A stretch of DNA of 64,000 bases from CAVVUC01 sp963751395 (GTDB lineage: Bacteria > Verrucomicrobiota > Verrucomicrobiia > Chthoniobacterales > Chthoniobacteraceae): the NCBI GenBank assembly GCA_963751395.1, contig CAVVUC010000001.1, forward strand, positions 744,001-808,000, read 5' to 3'. The notes below the pieces were generated by a model that was not told the DNA's origin, searched no databases, and saw nothing but the letters and a program-made list of their open reading frames with translations. The position numbers and the translations under genes were made by a program. This document shows positions 1 through 9,462 of this stretch, one piece after another. Numbering within the stretch: the stretch's first letter is position 1; each line of letters begins with the position of its first letter.

Positions 1-1731
1 GCGGTTCACTCGGATTCGTATGCGCTGGACCTCGTGCGGCAGCAGGTCGTGGCGCTGGTGGGATTCGGAAGCGCCATCAGCGAGGGCTACCGCATTCACA
101 CAACGCTTGACGGCGAGTTGCAGAAGAAAGCAGAGGAAACCATTCGGCGGCGTCTGCGCGATGTCGAAGGCCGCACCGACTACGAGCACCCGACTCTGAA
201 TCAGTACGACATTTTGTTTAAGCAGCGAAAAAAAACCGGGGAAGAGACGGAGAGCGGAGCGCCTGCCCCGCCCGATTATCTCCAGGGAGCGCTGGTCGCG
301 TTGGACAATTCAAATGGCGCCATTCTCGCGCTCGTCGGCGGACGCGACTTCGGGCACAGCCAGTATAATCGAGCCGTCTCAGGCACGCGCCCGGTGGGCA
401 CGGCGTTCGCCCCGCTCGTTTATGCCGCGGCTTTCGAGAAGGGCTCTTTTCCGGGGACGCTGTTCCAGGACGCGATGATGGACAACCGCCAGGTGATGAT
501 CGGCGGAATGACCGGCATCCTTGGCGAATGGGGGCCGGAGCGCGTGGACAACAAATACGAGGGCCTGATCCCCGCCCGGGAGGCGCTCGTGAAATCGAAG
601 AACGCCGCGACGGTTCGCGTCGGCATGAGCACAGGAATCGACAACGTGCTTGCGCTTGCAAAAAGCGCCGGCATCAACAGCGAACTCCGCCGTTTCCCGG
701 CCACTTATCTGGGCAGCAGCGAGGTGAACCTGATGGACATGACCCTGAGCTACACGATGTTCCCGAACGGCGGCTGGCGACCCGCGAAGCCGTTCATCAT
801 CACCCGCATCGACGACAAGGACGGGCGCATCATTTTCGTCGCCAGGCCGGAGAGACGCAAAGTGATCAAGGACACGACCGCGTATGAAGTCCACTCGTGC
901 CTCACGGAAGCGATCGAACGAGGCACGGGCGACAAGGCGTTTTCGGAATTTGGTCTCAAAAAATTCCCCGTCGCTGGAAAAACCGGCACCGCTTACAACT
1001 TCACGGACACTTGGTTCATCGGCTACGGCAGTGCGATCACGTGTGGCGTATGGGTGGGCTTCGATAAACCGCAAACGATTTATCGCGGAGCGTTCAGCAG
1101 CGAAATCGCCCTCCCGATCTGGGTCGATGTCATGAACTCAAGCTTCGCGAGTTATCCGGCGAACGAAATCCCGATGCCGAAGGATTTGCAGAAATACGAA
1201 ATCTGCCTCAGCTCCGGCTTGCTGGCGACAGACAAGTGCTTCGAGACATCGCAGAACAAAGGCAGCGGCGAGACAATCCAGCGACGAACGACTTATTTCG
1301 AGATCGGCGCTCCCGGACAGGCGCCGAGACTCTCCTGCACGGTCCACGGGACGAACAACCAGCAGCCTGTCATCGCCGATCCAATCACCACTCCGCAGGG
1401 GCAGTCGCAGTGGCCTCGCGCGGCGCTGGCCGTGAACGTCGATGCGGTGCCGTCGGTCGCTTTGAAAGCGCCAACGGTCATCGGCGAAGAAGATCCGTAT
1501 GGCTCGGTGAAGCCCAACACCGATCCGGGTTCGATCAAGCCCGACAGCGGCGTGCCTGTGCCCCCGCCCGATCCCAAGGCACAGCCTCCGATGGGCGACT
1601 CGCCTGCGGTTGCGGAGCAGAAGGCCCCCGAAGAGACCGAAGTCCGGCGCGCCGAACCTGCGCGTCCTTTCGATCAGCCGGCGCAGGACACGACCATCAA
1701 ACTTGAGGCTCCGCCACCGTTGCAGTTTTAG
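1..1731 (+). CDS. PBP1A-type penicillin-binding protein, C-terminal part, catalytic motif altered
   Basis: The open frame enters from the left edge, so the N-terminus and glycosyltransferase domain lie outside the window; the GTG at 34 is internal. The visible part is a class A PBP transpeptidase-like domain followed by a Pro-rich tail from about nt 1380. The fold is recognisable from flanking sequence (ALVALDNSNGAILALVGG, then RPVG and PLVYAAAFE), an SxN motif (SKN, Ser at 595-597) and a KTGT motif (Lys at 979-981). Where PBP1A proteins carry the nucleophile motif SxxK, this one reads T-A-F-A (Thr 400-402, Ala 409-411), so both the catalytic Ser and Lys are absent. By family knowledge it would act in the periplasm on peptidoglycan. 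I infer it is a non-canonical or inactive transpeptidase that may act as a scaffold or through its glycosyltransferase half. Confidence 0.85.
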   Translation, partial: AVHSDSYALDLVRQQVVALVGFGSAISEGYRIHTTLDGELQKKAEETIRRRLRDVEGRTDYEHPTLNQYDILFKQRKKTGEETESGAPAPPDYLQGALVALDNSNGAILALVGGRDFGHSQYNRAVSGTRPVGTAFAPLVYAAAFEKGSFPGTLFQDAMMDNRQVMIGGMTGILGEWGPERVDNKYEGLIPAREALVKSKNAATVRVGMSTGIDNVLALAKSAGINSELRRFPATYLGSSEVNLMDMTLSYTMFPNGGWRPAKPFIITRIDDKDGRIIFVARPERRKVIKDTTAYEVHSCLTEAIERGTGDKAFSEFGLKKFPVAGKTGTAYNFTDTWFIGYGSAITCGVWVGFDKPQTIYRGAFSSEIALPIWVDVMNSSFASYPANEIPMPKDLQKYEICLSSGLLATDKCFETSQNKGSGETIQRRTTYFEIGAPGQAPRLSCTVHGTNNQQPVIADPITTPQGQSQWPRAALAVNVDAVPSVALKAPTVIGEEDPYGSVKPNTDPGSIKPDSGVPVPPPDPKAQPPMGDSPAVAEQKAPEETEVRRAEPARPFDQPAQDTTIKLEAPPPLQF

Positions 1732-1887
1732 AGAAGGTTTTTCGGAATTTGGTTTCGACCGCAAAGGTTCCATTCCGAAATTCGGCGGGCAAGCTTTCAA
1801 CGCCGCGCTCTGCTTTCGCGGGCGTAAGACTTAGGTCCGATAGCCGGAGCGGGTTGTTCTTCGCGAACATTTCGCATCACCAGTCTG

Positions 1888-2271
1888 ATGCCGAATCCAG
1901 CAATCCAGGTCTATATCGTGGACGACGAGCCGTCGGTGTGCGTCGCGTACGCGCGGCTCGTCCGCTCGGCAAGAATGCAGGCGCGGACATTTGCCTCGGT
2001 CGAGGATTTCATGCGCTCTGATATTACAGATGAAAATGCGTGTGTGATCTCCGACATCCAAATGCCGGGAATCAGCGGCCTCGATTTGCCCGCTCAGCTT
2101 GCAAGTTCCGGCAGGCGGATGCCGGTCATCTTCGTCACTGCCCACGACAGCGCGGAGATGCGACATCGCGCCCAAAGCGCGGGAGCGTCCGGCTACTTTC
2201 GCAAGCCGGTGGATGATCAGGCGCTGCTCGACGCCATCGTGTGGGCGATAAGCGGACAGCGCGCAAACTGA
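1888..2271 (+). CDS. Single-domain response regulator (REC)
   Basis: The 127-residue protein is only a CheY-like receiver domain with no output domain. Visible landmarks are the acidic pocket VDDEPS near the N-terminus, the phospho-acceptor Asp in SDIQMPG, the conserved Thr in FVTAHDS and the Lys in RKPVD. Sequence style (IVDDEPSVCVAYARLV) resembles the receiver of FixJ/LuxR-type regulators. It is convergent with the PAS-GAF histidine kinase at 2453-4207, with about 180 bp between their stops, so that kinase is a plausible partner; this pairing is inference. As a lone receiver it could act in a phosphorelay or by protein binding. Confidence 0.9.
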   Translation: MPNPAIQVYIVDDEPSVCVAYARLVRSARMQARTFASVEDFMRSDITDENACVISDIQMPGISGLDLPAQLASSGRRMPVIFVTAHDSAEMRHRAQSAGASGYFRKPVDDQALLDAIVWAISGQRAN

Positions 2272-2452
2272 CTCCCGACGACGCGGTTGAGTGCGGTTTG
2301 CCACCGGCCTTTTGGAGCAGATGCCAAGGGTTCTTTCCGTCTGGAGGGCACCGTGCCATTGGTGCTGAAGGCCGCCTTCCCCGGAGGCGACCCATTCGGC
2401 AGGCCCAGGGCAGGCTCCGCGCTTCCCTCCAAGACGCTCCCCGGTTCGGAAA

Positions 2453-4207
2453 TTATTTTTGGCGGAAGCTGTGACTGCGCGCCGCGATCCTTTCGCGCGT
2501 GGTCGGCAGCGAAAAGGTGAAACTCGCGCCGCCATCGTCGTGGTTGCGTGCTTCGAGGCGGCCGGCATGGTTCTCGATGATGCGGCGGCAGATCGAGAGC
2601 CCCATTCCGAGTCCGTTTGTCCTGGTCGTGTAGAACGGGTCAAAAATGTGCGGCAAGTGGTCGGGCGGGATGCCGTGGCCGTGGTCGCGAATGCCAACGA
2701 TGACAGCTTCGGCCTCGCTGCGTGTTGCGACTTCGATGATGCGGCATTCGGGCGTGGTGTTCTCCATCGCATGCACGGCGTTGACGAGCAGATTCACCAG
2801 GACTTGCTGCAGCTCGACGCGCGATGCTTCCACCGCCGGCAGTTCCGGCGCGAGCGCGGGGAATACGGCGATTTGCGCGCCGACAAATTCGCTGTTCATC
2901 AGTTCGATGACCTGGCTCACCAGATCATTAAGCAAGCACGGCTCGCTCGGAGGAGGGTGCCTGCTGACCATCGCGCGGAGACTGTGGATGATGCCGCCGG
3001 CGCGTTTGTCGTCGCGCACGATGTCGTCGAGTATGGCGCAAAGTTCATCCTGATCGATGGCGCCTTCGGCGAGGAAACGCCGCGCCGCCTGCGCGTTGCT
3101 GAGGATCGCGGCAAGCGGCTGGTTCAACTCGTGGGCGAGCGCGGCGGTCAGTTCGCCGAGGCTGGCCACGCGCATGGCATGGGAGAGTTCGTTGCGCAGT
3201 TCCTCCTCGCGCATTTCCGCCCGCTGCCGCCCGACCACGTTGCCGATGATTTGCGCGATCAGCTTCAGCTCGGCGATTTCATCCGGCCGCCATTTTCGCT
3301 CCGTGGCGAGCGCGGCAAAGGCAAGCGCACCGAAGACCCTGCCGTTGGCAATCAGCGGGATGGTCACGTTCGACTTCGGGCCGTGGAGACGGAAAGTCTC
3401 CGCGTCGCGCGCCGCCTCGGGCGGCAGTTCGTCCACGCTCGAAAAGCACAGGATGTCTCCACGCATCAGTGTCGCGCAGGCCCACGGGAGCGTGTCCTGG
3501 GTTCGAAAACCCGGTGGACACCGAGGCGGGCCGGGGCGCTGCCAGCAGTGAGTGAGAATCATGCCCGGGCCGTCCTCTGCGACCTGCCAGAGCGTGCTGC
3601 GGTCCAGCCCGAGTGTCTCAACGATGAGGCGCTGCGTTTCTTCGATGGCGGCATCGACGTTCTCGGACGGCAGCGCGACGAACCGCGAGGAAAGATCGGC
3701 GAGCAGCCGCTGGAGACGCAGCTTGTCGGCGAGTTCGGTCTCGATCCGCTTCTGCTCCGTGATGTTGGCGCAGATGGCCACGAACTGCCGGGGTTTTTTC
3801 CGCTCGTCCAGGAACGGAACAATGGTCGTCGCAACCCAGAAGAACATGCCGTCCTTTGCGCGGTTCTTGATTTCGCCATGCCACACCTTGCCCCGCCGGA
3901 TGGTTTTCCAAAGATCGCGGAAGAATTCCACCGGGTGATGCCCGGAGTTGATGATGCGATGATCCTGCCCGAGCAGCTCGTCCCGCGCGTATCGCGAGAT
4001 CGCGCAGAACTTGTCGTTGACGAACGTGATGCGCCCCTGCGGATCGGTGATGGCGACGATGGCGTGCTCGTCGAGCGCGGATTTCAAATCCGTCGATTCT
4101 TTCATCCAGGCCCGAAGCGCGAGGCCGTCCGGGTCGTCGGAGTTCATCGACAGACCTCCACGATCGACCGTCGAGTTCGACGAAGCGAGTCGGTTCGGCA
4201 AAGTCAT
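2453..4207 (-). CDS. PAS-GAF sensor histidine kinase
   Basis: The soluble kinase of about 584 residues has a PAS domain (about 45-150, with the PAC signature KNRAKDGMFFWV), a GAF domain (about 165-330) and HisKA with phospho-acceptor His359 in LAHELNQPLAAIL. A HATPase ends the protein with G boxes DHGHGIPPDH and GLGMGLSICRR. No transmembrane segment is visible, so it should sense a cytoplasmic signal. The HisKA variant HELNQP is typical of FixL-like kinases. The start is uncertain; an alternative ATG lies at 4147, before MNSDDPDG. It probably phosphorylates the receiver protein encoded convergently at 1888-2271. Confidence 0.9.
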   Translation of the reverse strand: MTLPNRLASSNSTVDRGGLSMNSDDPDGLALRAWMKESTDLKSALDEHAIVAITDPQGRITFVNDKFCAISRYARDELLGQDHRIINSGHHPVEFFRDLWKTIRRGKVWHGEIKNRAKDGMFFWVATTIVPFLDERKKPRQFVAICANITEQKRIETELADKLRLQRLLADLSSRFVALPSENVDAAIEETQRLIVETLGLDRSTLWQVAEDGPGMILTHCWQRPGPPRCPPGFRTQDTLPWACATLMRGDILCFSSVDELPPEAARDAETFRLHGPKSNVTIPLIANGRVFGALAFAALATERKWRPDEIAELKLIAQIIGNVVGRQRAEMREEELRNELSHAMRVASLGELTAALAHELNQPLAAILSNAQAARRFLAEGAIDQDELCAILDDIVRDDKRAGGIIHSLRAMVSRHPPPSEPCLLNDLVSQVIELMNSEFVGAQIAVFPALAPELPAVEASRVELQQVLVNLLVNAVHAMENTTPECRIIEVATRSEAEAVIVGIRDHGHGIPPDHLPHIFDPFYTTRTNGLGMGLSICRRIIENHAGRLEARNHDDGGASFTFSLPTTRERIAARSHSFRQK

Positions 4208-4258
4208 GCCCGACTTTACCTCTTCAGGTCCAGGTCGCCAGACTCAAACGCGCCGTTG

Positions 4259-5191
4259 TCAGCGGGCGGTTTTCGCGGCGAGGCCGGCCTCGGCGGCGTG
4301 GAGCGCGGAGAGTTCCCCCAGAAAGGTGTTATAGCGCTCGAACAGCGTGGTGAATTCACGACGAAGATCGTTGACCGCGGATTGGAGCGCCTTGTCCATG
4401 TCCGTCGCTTCCTTGAGCGCCACCGAGTGCGTCGCGAAACTGGAAGGCGTCAGCGTTTCCACCCTCTGCTGGCGGCGTGCGGCGATCAGCGCGTCGGTCC
4501 TGGCGAGTTCGTCGCTCAATGCTTTCCGCTGCACTGGATCGGTCGTGGCCGCGATCTGCGTCTTCAACGTGCGGCTCTGCCGGTCGAGGCGCGCAATGCT
4601 GGCGTCGAGCTGTTTGACGATCGCATCGCGCTGCGTGTTCCCGTGCGCCGTCATCCGGCGGTTCTGATCGTACTCCTCATTGCGCTCGTACTCGGTTCCA
4701 TACCAACCGCCGCCGGTGGACTTGTAACGCTCGTGGTCCTGGTGGCCGGGCATCGACTTGTTCAGATCGAGGATCTGCTGCGTCCGCTTCTCGATCCGTT
4801 CGTCAAAAACCGCGATCATCTTGCGCTTTTCCTCCTCGGTGAGCCGCAGGCGCGGGTTGCGCAGTTCTTCCTTCAACGCCGCGCGCTTTTGATCGTAGTA
4901 GCTGATCATTTTCATCAGCCGCCTGCCTGTGTCCTCCTTCATTCGTGCGACCTTGGTGCGCGAATCCTTCGAGTCTGCGATGGTCTTGAGCGTGTTAATG
5001 ATCACATCGAGCCGCGACTCGATGCGTGTGTCTGTTTGTTTGATCTCATCGCGCAAGAGATCGACGCGCTGCTGGCGGATCGCGATGGTCGATTTGAGCT
5101 GTTCGGCGGTTGCTGCCGGCGCTTGCGCGCGGAGCGGTGAGGAACAACTCAGCGCGGCAAGAGCGAAAAGGAGGATGGTGGGAGCTTTCAT
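4259..5191 (-). CDS. Exported coiled-coil protein, function unknown
   Basis: The 310-residue product starts with a Sec signal peptide (MKAPTILLFALAALSCSS, cleavage likely after LRAQA). After it the protein is almost entirely charged helix with heptad-like spacing, as in runs such as IESRLDVIINTLKTIADS and LTEEEKRKMIAVFDERIEK. It is interrupted by a short Gly/Tyr-rich stretch (STGGGWYGTEYERNEEY) about halfway. I do not recognise a named family. It lies head-to-head with gspD and shares that intergenic region, so a role near the secretion apparatus is possible but unsupported by any motif. Confidence 0.75.
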   Translation of the reverse strand: MKAPTILLFALAALSCSSPLRAQAPAATAEQLKSTIAIRQQRVDLLRDEIKQTDTRIESRLDVIINTLKTIADSKDSRTKVARMKEDTGRRLMKMISYYDQKRAALKEELRNPRLRLTEEEKRKMIAVFDERIEKRTQQILDLNKSMPGHQDHERYKSTGGGWYGTEYERNEEYDQNRRMTAHGNTQRDAIVKQLDASIARLDRQSRTLKTQIAATTDPVQRKALSDELARTDALIAARRQQRVETLTPSSFATHSVALKEATDMDKALQSAVNDLRREFTTLFERYNTFLGELSALHAAEAGLAAKTAR

Positions 5192-5319
5192 ACCGGCACG
5201 CTAGCGAAGCCCCTCGCCGATTGAAAGGTGGATTTAGGGCGTTACTGGAAGCGGGCATGCGACATCCTTCTTCCCTCGCGGATGTTGACCAAAGCGCGCA
5301 CGGCGATTACATAACGCTG

Positions 5320-7611
5320 GTGAATTTCCTCCGTAGCATCTTCCTGGGCCTTGTCCTTTCCGCGTCCGCTTTTGCGCAAGGCCCCGCGGTGAAGCCGTCG
5401 GTCCCGCAGCCGACGCCGAAGCAGCCTCCGGCGATGCCGACGCCGGCGCCGACGCCGCAGGAGGAAATGATACGCATGCAGTTTCCGAACGCCAACGTGA
5501 AGGAAGTGCTCAGCCTTTACGAGCGCCTCACCAACTCGAAACTCGTTTACGACAACACCGTGCAGGGCCCGGTGAACATCGTGCTGAGTTCGCCGGTCAC
5601 GAAGGAGATGGCGATCAAGATCATCGAGATCAATCTGCTGCTCAACGGCTTCACGCTCGTGCCGGACAGTCCCGGCATCATCAAAGTCATCGGCCTCTCG
5701 AAAAATCCGCGGGCCGCCGGCATCCCGATCTATTCGGACTTCGATCTGATCCCCGAAGGAAACCAGGTCATCACCTTTGTCTTCAAGCTGCAGTACGCCG
5801 ACCCGACCGAGTTGCAGCAGACGCTCGCCCAATACATCGCGCCGTCGCTCTACACCAGCGTGGTCGCATTGCCGAAATCGCAGGCGCTCATCGTCACGGA
5901 AAACACGAGCGTGCTCCGCGGCTTGTTCAAGATTTTGAAAGAAATCGACGTGCCGCCGGCCGAGGTCGTGAGCGAGTTCATCGAACTCAAACGCGCCGAC
6001 GCGAAGGACGTGCTCGAGAAACTCGAAAAGATCTTCGAGAAACCGCAGACACCCGGCGGAGCGGTGGCCGCTGCGCGCGCACCGCGTCCCGTGACTCCCG
6101 ACGGACAACCCGCCGTTGCCGCGGAGCAGAATCTTTCCATAACAATCCAGGGAGGCACCGGGCTTTCTGAGGACTCGATCATTGCGGGGAAGATCAAGCT
6201 CACCGCCGATGTCCGCACCAACCGCATCCATGTCATCACGCGGCCGATCAACGTGCCGTTCATCCGCCGGCTGATTCAGGAGTTTGACTCGAACATTCCC
6301 TTTGGCCAGCCGGCCAAACGCGCGCTCAAATTCATCTCCGCGTCCGACGTGCTTGAGGTTGTCGTGCAGGCGATTTCCGAGCCGGGCGTGAAGGCCGAAC
6401 AAGGCGCCGGCGGCACGACAGGCGGCTCGAAAACGAACATTCCAACCAACACCAACTCCGGCAGTTCGTTTGGCGGAGGAATGGGCGGAAGCGGCGGAAG
6501 CGGCTTGAATGTTTCGGAGGAACTCTCGACGCAGCAGGTCGATACGACGCCGAAGGCCGTCACGGTCGGCAACACCAAGATCATCGCCGATCCGCGCGAG
6601 AACACGATCATCGTTCTTGGCAACACCGAAGTGCAGCAGAAGATTTTCAAACTGCTCGACCAGATGGACGTGCGCGCCCCGCAGGTGACATTGAGCACCG
6701 TGATCGGCGAGCTCTCGCTTGCCGACAACAAGCGATTCGGCGTGGATTACCTTCAGCGCCCGGGCAATGTGGCAACCAGCGGCACGGTCGGATCCGTCGG
6801 TCTTCTCGCGCTCGCCCGCCGTTTTGCGCTGACCTCGTTCACCGGCTCGCCCATCGCCGGAAGCGCCGCGAGCGCCCTGGGAGCCGCAACCGGCGGGGTC
6901 ACCGCCGTGCTGAGTCCCACCGACTCGCTCGACGTGATCGTGAGCGCGCTCGATTCCACCGGCCGTTTCCGCGTGACGCAGAGGCCGATGGTTTTTGCCA
7001 GCAACAACAAGAAGGCGATCATCGCGTCCGGCGAGGAAATCGCCGTGCCGACGCAAACGCTCTCGAATGTCGCCAACGGCAACGTTCTCAACAACAACAC
7101 CGCCGCCGTGAGTTCGTCGGTCACTTACAAACCGGTGGAACTCAAGCTCGAAGTCGTCCCGCTCATCAACTCGGAGCGCGAAGTGAATCTCGACATCGTG
7201 CAAACGCTGAACAGCGACTCCGGCAAGAGCACGAACGTCGGAGGATCGAGCATCCCCACCATCACCACGCGCTACATCAAGACAAGCGTCTCCGTTCCCA
7301 ATCGAGGCACCGTCGTCCTCGGCGGATTGATCAAGCGAAACATCCGTGACGACACCAGCGGCATCCCTGTCATCAGCCGCATTCCCGTGATCGGTTATTT
7401 GTTCAAGAACACCTCCAAACAGAGTGATCGCGAGGAGTTGATCATCCTCATCCGCCCGGTCGTGACCACCAGCCCGTTCGAGACGGTTGAAAACTCGCAG
7501 ACCGAGCAGCAGCGGCTCATTATCGAGCCGGACGTGGAATCGACCATCACCGGGAAGAAGCCGAAAGTGGCGCCGACTCCGAAGCCGGTGCCGTTCCGAT
7601 ACAAGCAATGA
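5320..7611 (+). CDS. gspD: Type II secretion secretin GspD
   Basis: Outer-membrane secretin of the type II secretion (or type IV pilus-like) machinery. The chosen start is GTG 5320 because it is followed at once by a signal peptide (VNFLRSIFLGLVLSASAFA). Upstream in-frame sequence overlaps the divergent gene and looks non-coding. Periplasmic N domains are visible (NANVKEVLSLYERLTNSKLV; later LKRADAKDVLEKLEKIF), with a Gly/Ser-rich linker near nt 6440-6510. The C-terminal secretin domain carries the hallmark GTVVLGGLIKRNIRDDTSGI and IPVIGYLFKN. Its length (763 aa) is normal for GspD. Its stop overlaps the gspE start by 4 bp (ATGA), indicating translational coupling. Confidence 0.95.
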   Translation: MNFLRSIFLGLVLSASAFAQGPAVKPSVPQPTPKQPPAMPTPAPTPQEEMIRMQFPNANVKEVLSLYERLTNSKLVYDNTVQGPVNIVLSSPVTKEMAIKIIEINLLLNGFTLVPDSPGIIKVIGLSKNPRAAGIPIYSDFDLIPEGNQVITFVFKLQYADPTELQQTLAQYIAPSLYTSVVALPKSQALIVTENTSVLRGLFKILKEIDVPPAEVVSEFIELKRADAKDVLEKLEKIFEKPQTPGGAVAAARAPRPVTPDGQPAVAAEQNLSITIQGGTGLSEDSIIAGKIKLTADVRTNRIHVITRPINVPFIRRLIQEFDSNIPFGQPAKRALKFISASDVLEVVVQAISEPGVKAEQGAGGTTGGSKTNIPTNTNSGSSFGGGMGGSGGSGLNVSEELSTQQVDTTPKAVTVGNTKIIADPRENTIIVLGNTEVQQKIFKLLDQMDVRAPQVTLSTVIGELSLADNKRFGVDYLQRPGNVATSGTVGSVGLLALARRFALTSFTGSPIAGSAASALGAATGGVTAVLSPTDSLDVIVSALDSTGRFRVTQRPMVFASNNKKAIIASGEEIAVPTQTLSNVANGNVLNNNTAAVSSSVTYKPVELKLEVVPLINSEREVNLDIVQTLNSDSGKSTNVGGSSIPTITTRYIKTSVSVPNRGTVVLGGLIKRNIRDDTSGIPVISRIPVIGYLFKNTSKQSDREELIILIRPVVTTSPFETVENSQTEQQRLIIEPDVESTITGKKPKVAPTPKPVPFRYKQ

Positions 7612-9323
7612 CCTCGCCGTTGCGGAAATCGTTGGTCGATGTGCTGGTCGCGAGCGGTTGCGAGAACATCGAGGACGCGACCAGGCTCGCGGAAGGCAAG
7701 AACAACGGCCATTCGTGGACAGTCGAGGTGCTCAACTCGGGCAAGGTCGATGAGCAGAAGTTCGTCAACGAACTGGGCCGGCTTTTCAAGACACCGGTCG
7801 AACAACTCAACCTGGAAAAGATCGAACGCGCCGCCCTTGCGCTGCTGCCGAGCCGGTTTGTTTTCAAGCACCAGATTCTGCCGCTGCAAGCGAAGGACAA
7901 CACCGTGCAACTCGCGACCTACGACGTGTTCAACACCGTCGCCCGCCAGCTTGCCGCGCAGTTGCTGCCCGGCAAAAAGATCGAGTGGGTGCTCGTGCCG
8001 TTCAGTCATCTGCTCCGCGCGATCAAGACGCTCTACGGCGTGGGCGCGGAGACGTTCGACGAGATTCTGAAGTCCAACCGCACGCTCGACTCGATCGACG
8101 ACGAGAACAAGAGCATGGACATTAACGCCGAGGATTCCGTCGCCTCGGTCGTCAAATTCGTGAACCAGATCATCCGCGAAGCGCTGCTCGAACGCGCGAC
8201 CGACATCCACGTCGAGCCGTTGGAAAACGATCTCCGCATCCGCTACCGCATCGACGGCATCCTGCACGAAGTCGCCGTGCCGCCGCAGTTGCGCGTGCTG
8301 CAGTCGTCGATCCTCTCGCGCATCAAGGTCATGGCGCAGATGGACATCGCCGAGAAGCGGCTGCCGCAGGACGGACGCATCAACCTGCAGTCCGGCGGCA
8401 CGAACATCGACGTGCGCGTTTCGAGCATTCCGACCGTGAACGGCGAAAGCATCAGCCTTCGCCTGCTGCCGCGCGCCGAGCAGACCTTCGGGTTCGAGCG
8501 GCTCGACATGAGCGAGAGGCAGACGAAAACCGTGCAGAGCCTGCTTGGCCAGCCGAACGGAATCATCCTCGTCACCGGCCCGACCGGTTCGGGAAAATCG
8601 ACGACGCTTTACTCCTTCCTCACCAGCATCAACTCGGTGCAGCGGCGCATCATCACGATCGAGGAGCCTGTCGAATACCGGCTTCCCGGCGTCTCTCAGA
8701 TCGACGTGAAACCGGAAATCGGCCTCACCTTCGCCACCGGCTTGCGTCACATTTTGCGTCAGGATCCGAACGTCGTCATGGTCGGCGAAATCCGCGACTT
8801 CGAGACGGCCGAAATCGCCATCCGCGCCGCGATGACCGGCCATCTGGTTTTCAGCACGCTGCACACCAACGACGCCGTGGGCGGCATCTCGCGCCTGCTG
8901 GACATGAACATCGAGCCGTTCCTGCTGGCGTCGGTCGTGCGCGCGTTCGTCGCCCAGCGCCTCGTCCGCACGATCTGCCCGCACTGTGCGCGGCGCGTCG
9001 AATATCCCCAGGAGCACTTGCGCGAGGTCGGCTTCCCGCTCTCCGAGGGGCGCATGTTCATGCGCGGCGCCGGCTGCGAAAGCTGCCGCCAGACCGGCTA
9101 CCGGGGGCGCGCGGCGATTTACGAACTCTGCGTCATTACCGAGGCGCTGCGCAAACTGATCATCGAAAAAGCCAGCGGGAGCGACCTCAAGCAGCAGGCA
9201 ATCGAAGACGGCATGCTCACGTTGCGCGCCGACGGCTGGCGGCGGGTGATAGGCGGCCAGACATCCATCGAGGAAGTCGTGCGCGTGACGCAAGCCGACG
9301 AGATGCTGGCGGAGACGGACTGA
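7608..9323 (+). CDS. gspE: Type II secretion ATPase GspE/PulE
   Basis: The cytoplasmic hexameric ATPase powers the secretion pseudopilus. The 571-residue protein has the N-terminal MshEN-like domain (about 1-150) and then the secretion ATPase core. The core contains Walker A GPTGSGKSTTLYS, an Asp-box region (ITIEEPVEY), Walker B VVMVGEIRDFETAEIA and a His box (VFSTLHTNDA). A four-Cys zinc-binding loop follows (CPHC about 40 residues before CESC), as in PulE. It is translationally coupled to gspD. No gspF, gspG or prepilin peptidase gene is seen here, so the remaining parts must lie elsewhere. Confidence 0.95.
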   Translation: MTSPLRKSLVDVLVASGCENIEDATRLAEGKNNGHSWTVEVLNSGKVDEQKFVNELGRLFKTPVEQLNLEKIERAALALLPSRFVFKHQILPLQAKDNTVQLATYDVFNTVARQLAAQLLPGKKIEWVLVPFSHLLRAIKTLYGVGAETFDEILKSNRTLDSIDDENKSMDINAEDSVASVVKFVNQIIREALLERATDIHVEPLENDLRIRYRIDGILHEVAVPPQLRVLQSSILSRIKVMAQMDIAEKRLPQDGRINLQSGGTNIDVRVSSIPTVNGESISLRLLPRAEQTFGFERLDMSERQTKTVQSLLGQPNGIILVTGPTGSGKSTTLYSFLTSINSVQRRIITIEEPVEYRLPGVSQIDVKPEIGLTFATGLRHILRQDPNVVMVGEIRDFETAEIAIRAAMTGHLVFSTLHTNDAVGGISRLLDMNIEPFLLASVVRAFVAQRLVRTICPHCARRVEYPQEHLREVGFPLSEGRMFMRGAGCESCRQTGYRGRAAIYELCVITEALRKLIIEKASGSDLKQQAIEDGMLTLRADGWRRVIGGQTSIEEVVRVTQADEMLAETD

Positions 9324-9332
9324 TTCCTTTTT

Positions 9333-9462
9333 ATACGACTTACACAGTCAGGCTGCGGGGAGCATTTGCTCTTGCTGCTTGCTCCAACAAGCAGGCGCGG
9401 GATTAAGAGCAAGAGTAAGAAACCCGGCTCGGATTCCTTTACTCGGCGTGTGGAAGTCGTAT
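9333..9462. repeat. Intergenic element with terminal inverted repeats
   Basis: The gap between gspE and the downstream kinase is bounded by an imperfect inverted repeat: atacgacttacac at 9333-9345 and its near complement gtgtggaagtcgtat at 9448-9462. Inside lies a second stem (ttgctctt against aagagcaa). The right arm touches the kinase stop codon. The arrangement resembles a small non-coding palindromic repeat or MITE-like element; whether other copies exist cannot be seen here. Confidence 0.5.

Noticed and set aside
2272..2452. Gap between the response regulator and the kinase as a small gene.
   Set aside because: Short frames have no start context or coding character. The sequence contains a GC-rich partial palindrome (gccttccccggaggc) and looks like intergenic repeat material.
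2459..5140. A very long open frame antisense to the histidine kinase and the exported coiled-coil protein; similar long antisense frames oppose gspD, GH3, GH31 and the SNF2 gene.
   Set aside because: High-GC third positions leave the opposite strand open. The antisense products are Arg/His-rich without domains, while the other strand encodes clear families.
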